Shown here one piece after another: positions 1 through 6,095 of a DNA stretch of 64,000 bases. The stretch is taken from contig NZ_JOEZ01000002.1 of NCBI RefSeq assembly GCF_000721175.1, positions 124,001-188,000 of the forward strand. The letters are read 5' to 3'. A model generated the notes under the pieces. It saw only the letters and a list, made by a program, of their open reading frames with translations. It had not been told where the DNA came from and made no database searches. The position numbers were made by a program, and so were the translations under genes. The DNA comes from Streptomyces anulatus. Lineage in GTDB: Bacteria; Actinomycetota; Actinomycetes; Streptomycetales; Streptomycetaceae. Within the stretch, counting starts at the first letter, position 1. Each line of letters opens with the position of its first letter.

Positions 1-1
1 C

Positions 2-985
2 GAATCGACCTGGCGCAGCGTGGACGCGGTGCTGACGACCAATCTCTACGGGATGCCGGACGACGCGGTTGAGCTCCGCGCTCGGTGCGACCGCATGGGC
101 ATCCCTCTGCTGGAGGACGCGGCGCATGCGATCGGTGCCACGGTGGGGGACCGCCCGGTCGGCACGTTCGGAACGGCTTCGGCTTTCAGTCTGGGCAAGC
201 ACGCGGGCGCAACGGGTGGCGGCTTCCTGGCGCTGGAAGATCCAGGGGACCGCAAGGCGTTGGAACATCGGCGTGATGAGCTGCTGGCGGGTCGACAGCT
301 GCATCGGGACCTGGCGGACGCGCTGCGCCCTGTGGCGCGTGCCGCGGTGCAGCGGCTCCATCTGGTCCGGCCCGTGTGGCGGACCATGCGGGCCCTGGGA
401 CTGCTGGAACGCGAACACTTCCGTATGGAGCTGCGCGAACGGCACTTGCGGGAGGCGACGGGCGCCAGTCCCGGCCTGGGAGTCTTCGACCGCTGGGTGC
501 GAGTCGATCTGCACGGATACCGCAGAGAACATGGACGCGTTCTGCACCGTGCGCTGCGGCGGCGGATGAGTGGCCTTGACGCGGACCTGGCGCGGCGACG
601 AGAGGGCACGAGACTGCTGGGCGGCACGGTCTGGGCTGCCACGGGTGTGCGGGATGCGGTCGCGGAGGGCGTTGAGGATCGCCACGTGCCACCGTTGTTC
701 CGCGTGCCCCTGATGGTGCGCGACCGGGACAGGCTGGTGGCGCGTCTGGAGCGGTGCGGTGTGGTGACCGGGTATCTGTACGACCCTCCCCTGGACGACT
801 TCGCCGGACCGGAGTTCGTGGAGCCTTCGCCGGCACCTGAAGCGGCCCGCTGGTTCGCGGCACACGCGCTGCCGGTGGACCCTCTTCTGGCGCGGAGGAT
901 GATGCGGCTGTTGCAGCGGGAGGCTCCGCAGCCGGCGGATCCGCTGCCCGCCCCGACGTTCCGTGGTCGGGAGCCGCGGGTTTGA
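2..985 (+). CDS. DegT/DnrJ/EryC1/StrS-type aminotransferase, 5' end cut off by window
   Basis: The reading frame is open from the first bases of the window, so the N-terminus lies outside; about 327 residues are visible, against 370-450 for a full family member. The family is PLP-dependent and usually transaminates keto-sugars for cell-surface or antibiotic sugars. The visible part begins in the large-domain core: a LYG motif, then an LLEDAAHAIGA segment (the Asp contacts the PLP pyridine nitrogen) and a SLGKHAG segment carrying the likely Schiff-base lysine. The C-terminal half is Arg-rich and diverges from typical sugar aminotransferases, so the substrate cannot be named. A hairpin follows at 1098-1126 and the next gene converges on it. 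Confidence 0.75.
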   Translation, partial: ESTWRSVDAVLTTNLYGMPDDAVELRARCDRMGIPLLEDAAHAIGATVGDRPVGTFGTASAFSLGKHAGATGGGFLALEDPGDRKALEHRRDELLAGRQLHRDLADALRPVARAAVQRLHLVRPVWRTMRALGLLEREHFRMELRERHLREATGASPGLGVFDRWVRVDLHGYRREHGRVLHRALRRRMSGLDADLARRREGTRLLGGTVWAATGVRDAVAEGVEDRHVPPLFRVPLMVRDRDRLVARLERCGVVTGYLYDPPLDDFAGPEFVEPSPAPEAARWFAAHALPVDPLLARRMMRLLQREAPQPADPLPAPTFRGREPRV

Positions 986-1097
986 CCTCCGGCACCAGCT
1001 TCCGCTCGGTCTCTGTCAGTCGGCACGGCTGATCCGACGTCTGCGAGACGCCGCTCGCGCCGTGGGCTGCGCAGGAGCCACCCGGTACGGACGCGCG

Positions 1098-1126
1098 GAG
1101 CCCCGGCCGGTTGAGGCCGGGGGCTC
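1098..1126. terminator. GC-rich hairpin between convergent genes
   Basis: An inverted repeat, GAGCCCCGGCC and GGCCGGGGGCTC with one bulged base and a short loop, lies between the aminotransferase and the convergent transglycosylase gene. Its position suits a bidirectional terminator. No U-tract follows, which is normal in Streptomyces. Confidence 0.55.
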
Positions 1127-1153
1127 GGGGAGTTCATGGAAGGCCGGGCTGGT

Positions 1154-1855
1154 CTAGTACCAGTTGTTGGCCTGCCAGAACTGCCAGGCGCCGCAGGGGC
1201 TGTCGTAGCGGCTGTTCATGTAGTTCAGCCCCCACTTGATCTGGGTGGCCGGGTTGGTCGCCCAGTCGGCGCCGGCGGAGGACATCTTGGAGCCGGGCAG
1301 CGCCTGCATGAGACCGTAGGCGTCGGACGTGGGGTTGTCCGCCCGGTAGTTCCAGCTGGACTCGCGCTCCACGATGTCGCTGAAGCACTGCCACTGGTCG
1401 GCGGGCACCATCTGACGCGCCATCGCCTGCACCTCTGCGGCGGTGTACGCGCTCTGGACCGGGAAGGAGGAGGAGTCACGCGTTGAGCGGCTGACGGCCT
1501 CCTGCTGGGCTTCCTCCCGCTCCTTGGCGAGTTTCTCCGCCTCGGCCTTCTTCTGCGCAGCGTCCTTCTTGGCCGCCGCATCCTTGGCCGCCTGCTTGCG
1601 CGCCGCTTCTTCCGCGGACTTCTTCGTCGCGGTGTCCGCCGCGATGGCCTGGGCGTCGGCCTGCTGAGCCAGCGAGCTGCCCTGGACCTGGGCCTGCTGG
1701 CCCGCGGGTATGTCCGCGAGGAGGGTCGTGTCGGCCGCGGTCGCATCGAAGTCGTTCGATGACTGGGCGGTGTTGCCCGGGGCAACTCCTACGACGGCGC
1801 CGACGGTAGTGACCGCGGTGGCGGAGGCCACTGCGAATCCCCGGATCCGGCTCAC
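1154..1855 (-). CDS. Secreted transglycosylase SLT-domain protein
   Basis: This encodes an exported, probable lytic transglycosylase-like protein acting on peptidoglycan. The GTG at 1855 is preferred because a GGAAGG ribosome site lies just upstream and the protein then opens with a classic signal peptide (VSRIRG followed by an Ala/Val/Thr hydrophobic stretch ending near PGN). An ATG at 1873 is the alternative. After cleavage there is a roughly 70-residue Ala/Lys/Glu-rich coiled coil, then an SLT/lysozyme-like domain with an ESSWNYRA motif (catalytic-type Glu), a YGLMQALPGS motif and a C-terminal GAWQFWQANNWY. It resembles the SLT proteins common in Streptomyces. It appears monocistronic. Confidence 0.85.
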   Translation of the reverse strand: MSRIRGFAVASATAVTTVGAVVGVAPGNTAQSSNDFDATAADTTLLADIPAGQQAQVQGSSLAQQADAQAIAADTATKKSAEEAARKQAAKDAAAKKDAAQKKAEAEKLAKEREEAQQEAVSRSTRDSSSFPVQSAYTAAEVQAMARQMVPADQWQCFSDIVERESSWNYRADNPTSDAYGLMQALPGSKMSSAGADWATNPATQIKWGLNYMNSRYDSPCGAWQFWQANNWY

Positions 1856-2021
1856 ACGGTTTCCTTCCGGCATCGCCCGCTCTGGGTCGGGTGACCTCGC
1901 GGACGCGGTGGTGCCCCTGACGCCGGCCTCCGTTGCTGACAGGTCGCGGGAGGCGTGGGCCCGTTGCGCAACTCCCTTGCGAGGAGTGCCGCGTGGTGCT
2001 TTCGGGCAACATGCGGTGCTC

Positions 2022-2037
2022 TTTAGTAGTTTAGTAG
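2022..2037 (-). promoter_or_regulatory. Tandem TTTAGTAG repeat upstream of SLT gene
   Basis: Two adjacent copies of TTTAGTAG (CTACTAAA on the gene strand) lie about 170 bp upstream of the SLT start. The unit resembles half of the CTACTWAGTAG-like palindrome found at 4067, 5744, 14272 and 39536, so the same DNA-binding protein may recognise it. This is a sequence resemblance only. Confidence 0.35.
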
Positions 2038-2040
2038 TTC

Positions 2041-2529
2041 TGGGTTCTCGTGTTGTCACGGTTACTGCTGTGCCGCATGCGGGGCCTGACGAAGCTCAGA
2101 CTCTGCCGGACCGGGACGCCGTGAGGCAATCCTGAGTCGCATGGGAAACCTCACATCCCTTTTGCCCCGCCTGGCCATCATCGTGACGCGGGGCAGCGCC
2201 GACGACTCCGCGATGCTCGGCCACCGGCAGCGTCGCGAACCACAAGACAGCCATCGCCGGGACATCGCCTCGGGGACGGCCGTCCGCGAAGGGCCGCAGC
2301 CTCTCGCGGCGCGCCCCGACCGATGGCCGGGGCGGGAGGTCCTCGGCGGGACAAGGGCGATGGCAGGGCGCCGGGCCGGACGCCGCAGGAATCCGCCGTC
2401 AGCGCGACCCTGCCGCCCGGTAAGCCTCCGAGCCCCGCGCCTACGACCAGCCTCCCGAACTCGACCGGCAGCGCGAGGAATTCCGTATCTCCGACGCTGA
2501 GCATCCCTGGAAGCGGAGAACCATGACCG
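2041..2529. other. Intergenic stretch without a convincing gene
   Basis: About 490 bases with several overlapping open frames on both strands, but none has a credible ribosome site together with a recognisable protein. The Arg/Pro-rich translations look like the usual shadows of high-GC DNA. It directly precedes a DUF305 remnant, so part of it may be decayed sequence of the same lost gene. Confidence 0.5.
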
Positions 2530-2697
2530 CAGGGAGGCCTGGGTGAAAGCGGCGAGCAGCACAACGGTGCGATCGAGATGGCGAAGGACGAGCAGAAGAA
2601 CGGCCGTAATGTTGTTGCCAAGAAGCTCGCCGACAATGTGGTGAAGAATCAGTCTGCCGAGGTCAAGCAGATGCGGGGCATTCTCGACCGGCTCTGA
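2530..2697 (+). pseudogene. Remnant of the C-terminus of a DUF305 protein
   Basis: In the frame ending at TGA 2695-2697 the translation reads EQHNGAIEMAKDEQKNG, then a basic helix, then QSAEVKQMRGILDRL. This matches the second half of the DUF305 ferritin-like domain (HH-x-GAIEMA, EQ, QxxEIxxM), a family common in copper-resistance loci. An in-frame TGA at 2524 closes it upstream, and no start codon or preceding first half of the domain is present. It is therefore a fragment of about 55 codons rather than a working gene. The original protein was probably secreted and metal-related. Confidence 0.7.
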
Positions 2698-2804
2698 TCC
2701 CCTCGGTCACCCCAATGGCGCTCCGGGCCTTCCGAGTGGAGGCCGACAACGGCCGCTATGGCCCCGTCACCGCGTGCCGTGCTCACCTGCACCGGACAAG
2801 GAAG

Positions 2805-3485
2805 ATGAAGAAGATGCGGAAGCTGCCGCCGCAAGCTCGCCTCGCGCTGCTCGTCGCGCTGCTCGTGGCTGCTGCCTGTTCCCTATTGGTGTGGAGCCCG
2901 GAGCGGCTGCTCTCCCAAGGCTTCACATCCGTGATACCCGGGATCTGGGCCGGACCGGCCTTCGCCGTGGTTTTCGCGCTGAGCACCCTCGCCTTCTTCC
3001 CCAAGCCGGTGCTCAACGTTGCCGCCGGGGCCGTTTTCGGTATCCCCGAGGGACTGGCGCTGGCTGTGATCGGGACCACCCTCGGGGCGGTGCTGGCCTT
3101 CAGGCTCGGCCGCAGCCTCGGCCGGGAGGCGCTCCAGCCGCTGTTGAAGAGGAAGGTTCTCGCCGCTCTCGACCGCCGACTCACCGATCAGGGCTTCGGT
3201 AGCGTGCTGCTGCTCCGCATCGTGCCCGGCGTGCCGTTCCAGGGAGTCAACTTCGCCGCTGCTTTCTCCGGAGTGCGCCCTTGGTCCTTTACGACCGCCA
3301 CTGCGCTCGGTGTGCTGCCCGGCACCGCCGCGTACGTGATCGCCGGAGCCACGGCCTCGTCCCCCGCCTCGCCGGCCTTTCTTCTCTCGATCGCTGCCAT
3401 CGTCACCATGATGGTGTTCACCCTCGCCATCGTGCGGCGGGCGCGGCCCAAGGCCACTCCGCCGAACGCTGTCGAGCCGGTGTGA
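2805..3485 (+). CDS. TVP38/TMEM64 (VTT-domain) family membrane protein
   Basis: A polytopic inner-membrane protein of about 226 residues. It has a basic N-terminus, a first membrane segment (LALLVALLVAAACSLLVW) and then the VTT/SNARE-associated core: FPKPVLNVAAGAVFGIPEG, GTTLGAVLAFRLGRSLGRE, LLRIVPGVPFQGVNFAAAF and a final membrane helix. The R-x-(V/I)PG-x-PF motif is typical. The function of bacterial TVP38 proteins is poorly defined; related DedA proteins support envelope homeostasis and lipid transport. The start may be ATG 2805 or ATG 2814, and the AAGGAAG ribosome site fits 2814 slightly better. It lies alone on the plus strand, downstream of the DUF305 remnant. Confidence 0.85.
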   Translation: MKKMRKLPPQARLALLVALLVAAACSLLVWSPERLLSQGFTSVIPGIWAGPAFAVVFALSTLAFFPKPVLNVAAGAVFGIPEGLALAVIGTTLGAVLAFRLGRSLGREALQPLLKRKVLAALDRRLTDQGFGSVLLLRIVPGVPFQGVNFAAAFSGVRPWSFTTATALGVLPGTAAYVIAGATASSPASPAFLLSIAAIVTMMVFTLAIVRRARPKATPPNAVEPV

Positions 3486-3786
3486 CCAGGGGCGGGACAG
3501 GTCGGTGGTCCCGTTTGGGGACGCCTGGAAACCGTCTTCGCCCCCCGTGCCGCGGGCGTGGGGTGCCCGACCACCAGCGCAGCGCAGATGGGCGCGTGCG
3601 AGGTGATGACGGCTCCGGCATTGGCCCTCTGGCGCGGTCACAGGCCGCCGAGCTTGTTGGGAGCGCCACGCGCCGTCCGCGGAGTCCAGTCAGCGGAGGC
3701 CGACGACTCTGGCGGGGCGTGAGCAGTCGGGTCGTGTCATAGAGCACGTCGGCGAACAGCAGTGTGGCGATCAGCATTGCCGCCAC
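3418..3786 (-). pseudogene. Probable decayed copy of the small membrane gene found at 44138
   Basis: From a GTG at 3786 the product begins VAAMLIATLLFADVLYDTTR followed by a short basic linker and GLRGRRVA. The intact gene at 44138-44401 begins VTTLIGALLFVLVLAGLAHD, then TVRLL, a basic linker and RLGGRRAVA. The shared membrane helix, the (D)T-x-RLL motif and the GRR motif indicate homology. After GRRV the similarity to the intact protein's AERQLAHRLL tail is lost, and the frame runs on into the 3' end of the TVP38 gene. This suggests a frameshift or replaced tail. It follows the small gene at 3812-4015 by 25 bases, in the same order as the intact pair at 43.8-44.4 kb. Confidence 0.45.
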
Positions 3787-3811
3787 GGCTATGAGGCTGT
3801 CGGTCCTGGGC

Positions 3812-4015
3812 TCAGCTCCGGGCCCGGTGGTCGGCGTCCTTCTGTGCGGCGTGCAGCGCGGCGATCTCCCGGCGCAGCTCGTCCACCTGGAGCCGGCCTG
3901 CGGCGGAATCGTTTCGGCGCGTCGAGTGCGAGCCTCCGCGCACCATGAACCACATCATCAGGCCCATGCCGAGAGGGCAGGCCAGGAGGAGTAGCGGATA
4001 CAGCGACTGAGGCAC
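3812..4015 (-). CDS. Small single-span membrane protein (DUF2933-like)
   Basis: The 67-residue product starts at GTG 4015, with an AGGAGGT ribosome site 4-5 bases upstream. It has one hydrophobic segment with the motif LLLACPLGMGLMMWFMVRGG, followed by a charged tail containing a short helix (LQVDELRREIAALHAAQKD). The Cys-Pro-Leu plus Met-rich segment is shared with the 83-residue product at 43845 and with DUF2933-type small proteins near copper genes. A role in binding copper or assisting a membrane partner is plausible but unproven. A CTAAGTGGGTTAG inverted repeat lies about 55 bases upstream and may be its operator. Confidence 0.7.
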   Translation of the reverse strand: MPQSLYPLLLLACPLGMGLMMWFMVRGGSHSTRRNDSAAGRLQVDELRREIAALHAAQKDADHRARS

Positions 4016-4065
4016 GGTGACCTCCTGGTGGGTGGCGGGTGGATGTCCGGCCCATTGATAGGCAA

Positions 4066-4083
4066 TCTACTAAGTGGGTTAGA
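4066..4083 (-). promoter_or_regulatory. CTACTAAGTGG / CTAA-N5-TTAG operator-like palindrome
   Basis: The sequence ATCTACTAAGTGGGTTAGAT reads as overlapping inverted repeats: CTAA-N5-TTAG at 4070-4082 and a near-palindromic CTACTAAGTGG at 4067-4077. It lies just upstream of the small membrane gene and closely matches the site before the tlpA-like gene at 5744. The core resembles TACT..AGTA operators of BlaI/MecI (CopY-like) repressors. The assignment to that family is inference. Confidence 0.55.
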
Positions 4084-4249
4084 TATTACGGCATGGGGAG
4101 AGCTCGGGGAGAGCGGGTCGCGTGGTGAGGAGTGATGCGTCCTTCGTGCCGCAGGGCCCGCTCACCGTCGCCGTTGACACGCAGCGCGCCGGTGAGCCCG
4201 GCGGACGGTGCGGGAGAGCATGCGGGTCAGCGGAGCCGACCGGGTGAGT

Positions 4250-5023
4250 TCACAGGGGAAGCTGGAAGCCGCTGATGAGCGTCTGGAGCTGGGCGATCAG
4301 TCGTCCCCACCAGCCGGTCACCTGCATGACGCCCACCGCCACCAGCAGGACGCCGCCGACGCGCATCACAGCCCGTGCGTGCCGCCGTGCCCAGGTGAAC
4401 CGCCGCATCGCACCGTCGAACGACGCCGCCGCGAGCAGGAAGGGGATGCCGAGGCCGAGGCTGTAGGTGAAGGAGAGGACGGCCCCGCGTCCCGCGCTCG
4501 CGCTGTCGGCCGCCAGGGACAGGACGGCCGCGAGGGTGGGTCCGATGCACGGTGTCCAGCCGATCGCGAAGAGGGCTCCGAGCAGCGGCGCCCCCGCGAG
4601 GCCCGCGCCGGGCCGGAAGGAGGGCCGCCAGCTGAACCCGGCCCACGGCAGCTTGTCGAGGAGCCCCGCGAAGACCAGGCCAAGGACGATGGTCAGCGAG
4701 CCCAGCACGATGCCGAGCGTGCGCTGCTGCGCCAGCAGCACGGCGCCCGCACCACCGAACAGCGCGCCGTAGCTGGTGAAGACGGCGCCGAAACCGACCA
4801 CGAAGAGCAGGCACCCGACCAGGACCCGCCAGCGTGCCGCCCGCCCCGCCGCTTCGGCGGCACCCGCGCCGGACATTCCGGCGACGTACGAGAGGTAGCC
4901 CGGGACCAGTGGAAGGCAGCAGGGCGAGAAGAAGGACAGCGTGCCGGCGGCGAGGGCCAGGAGGAGGGCGAGGACGAGTGGGCCCACCAGGACCGTTTCG
5001 CCGACACCGGCGGCGAGCGTCAC
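4250..5023 (-). CDS. ccdA: Cytochrome c biogenesis / thiol-disulfide transporter CcdA
   Basis: CcdA carries reducing equivalents from cytoplasmic thioredoxin across the membrane to extracytoplasmic thiol proteins. The product is about 257 residues with six membrane segments. Two signature sites are present: FFSPCCLPLVPGYLSY with Cys35/Cys36 in helix 1 and GWTPCIGPTL with Cys159 in helix 4, matching the redox pair of the DsbD/CcdA core. The GTG start at 5023 overlaps the stop of the thioredoxin-like gene by four bases, so the two are translationally coupled and CcdA is the natural electron donor to that lipoprotein. Regulation is probably through the palindrome at 5744. Confidence 0.9.
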   Translation of the reverse strand: MTLAAGVGETVLVGPLVLALLLALAAGTLSFFSPCCLPLVPGYLSYVAGMSGAGAAEAAGRAARWRVLVGCLLFVVGFGAVFTSYGALFGGAGAVLLAQQRTLGIVLGSLTIVLGLVFAGLLDKLPWAGFSWRPSFRPGAGLAGAPLLGALFAIGWTPCIGPTLAAVLSLAADSASAGRGAVLSFTYSLGLGIPFLLAAASFDGAMRRFTWARRHARAVMRVGGVLLVAVGVMQVTGWWGRLIAQLQTLISGFQLPL

Positions 5024-5709
5024 TTGGCCGCACCTCCGCCGTTCTTCCCCGCCTTCTCCGCGGCGAGGTCTTTCACCAGCTCGCTCAGCGTCGTGTAGGT
5101 GGTCGCGCCGATGACGCGGGCGGCGATACGCCCGTCGCGGCCGATCAACACGGTGCTGGGGACCGCCGACAGCGGGATACGGCCGTTGAAGCCAAGGAGC
5201 AGCTTGCCGTCGGGGTCCCGGAAACTGGGATACGTGATGCCGTAGTTCCGCTCGAAGGCCCGCGCCGCCGCGTCGTTGTCGCGCGTGTCGATGCCGACGA
5301 ACCGCACACCGAGCTCGTACGTCACCTCGGACACCTTCTTCAGCGCGGGCGCCTCGGCCCGGCACGGCGCGCACCACGAGCCCCACACGTTGAGCACGAT
5401 GACCTTGCCGCGCAGATCGGCAAGGTCCAGCTGGTCATTGTTAATTGTTGCGCCGCTGAGCTTGGGGGTCATGGGGCGTTTGCCTGCCGAGTACCGGGTG
5501 AGGGCCTGCCGGGTGTCGGAGCCAGCCGCTTGCCTGGTGTCCGGCGAACCGGATGTCGTACTCGTCCCGCATGCAGCGAGCAGCAGAGCGGCCGCGACCA
5601 CGCCCGCGGCCTGCCGCCGGGTTCGACAACGTGCCCCTGCCGGGCTGGTGCCGCTGTCCATCGGTGATGTCCTGGGAGCGGACCGCGTGGGGGGTGCCGT
5701 TGGGGCCAC
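5020..5709 (-). CDS. TlpA/ResA-like thiol-disulfide oxidoreductase lipoprotein
   Basis: A membrane-anchored thioredoxin-fold protein of about 229 residues. The GTG start at 5709 has a GAAGGAG ribosome site eight bases upstream; an ATG at 5736 is possible but sits almost on the operator. There is a lipobox (LLLAAC, Cys47), a short linker, then an AhpC/TSA/Redoxin domain with NVWGSWCAPCRAEAPAL (Cys113 and Cys116 form the CXXC), a VGIDTRDN insert typical of TlpA/ResA and the cis-Pro strand AVPSTVLIG. It should reduce disulfides in secreted or haem-handling proteins and be recharged by the coupled CcdA. No cytochrome c maturation genes are adjacent, so a role in metal or oxidative defence is also possible. 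Confidence 0.9.
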   Translation of the reverse strand: MAPTAPPTRSAPRTSPMDSGTSPAGARCRTRRQAAGVVAAALLLAACGTSTTSGSPDTRQAAGSDTRQALTRYSAGKRPMTPKLSGATINNDQLDLADLRGKVIVLNVWGSWCAPCRAEAPALKKVSEVTYELGVRFVGIDTRDNDAAARAFERNYGITYPSFRDPDGKLLLGFNGRIPLSAVPSTVLIGRDGRIAARVIGATTYTTLSELVKDLAAEKAGKNGGGAAK

Positions 5710-5743
5710 GGCTGTCTCTCCTTCACCGAGGTACATCCAGAAA

Positions 5744-5759
5744 CTGCTAAGTAGGTTAG
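5744..5759 (-). promoter_or_regulatory. CTGCTAAGTAGGTTAG operator-like palindrome
   Basis: A near-perfect palindrome, CTGCTAAGTAG (5744-5754), overlaps a CTAA-N5-TTAG inverted repeat (5747-5759), 35-50 bases upstream of the tlpA-like start. It is nearly identical to the site at 4066-4083, which argues for a shared regulator of the BlaI/CopY type. Confidence 0.6.
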
Positions 5760-6095
5760 GGGTGCTCGTCCGGCTTCCTTCAGCCGGGGTGCCAGGGGTG
5801 GCCGAGGCCGTGATCCGCGCGCGCGTGGCGAGCGTGTCGCCGGTCGACGCGTGCTCGGAGAGCGGGTGGCTGGTGTGCGTGGGCGGGGACGAGGCCGCCG
5901 GCCACCGTCGACATACGGCCGCACAGAGGGCCCGGCGGCGAGGACGGGTCCGCACGTCCGGTGCGGCGGAAGTAGCTCAGCGGGGTCTGCGCCATCCCCG
6001 GGGGCCCTGCCGCACCCGGCACTGCCGCTCGTATATTCGCCACAGCGGATCGCCGAGTGGCTTGATCCCGACGGTAGAGGGCGGGGCAGGTCGCG
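5760..6095. other. Intergenic region between divergent operons
   Basis: About 335 bases separating the leftward tlpA-ccdA operon from the rightward large membrane protein. No convincing gene is seen. Short stretches resemble tRNA D-arms (for example AGCTCAG near 5975) but no complete cloverleaf can be drawn. Confidence 0.45.

Noticed and set aside
1873..2020. Possible c-di-AMP (ydaO) riboswitch upstream of the SLT gene, as seen for many Streptomyces cell-wall hydrolases
   Set aside because: The conserved aptamer core sequences could not be found in the leader on the gene strand.
2178..2636. Long minus-strand and plus-strand open frames in the 2.1-2.6 kb gap
   Set aside because: Arg/Pro-rich, no ribosome site, and overlapping the clearer DUF305 remnant.
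5960..6060. tRNA-like stretches (AGCTCAG, GCCGAGTGGC) near 5975 and 6050
   Set aside because: They mimic D-arm sequences, but no acceptor, anticodon and T-arm set can be paired into a cloverleaf.
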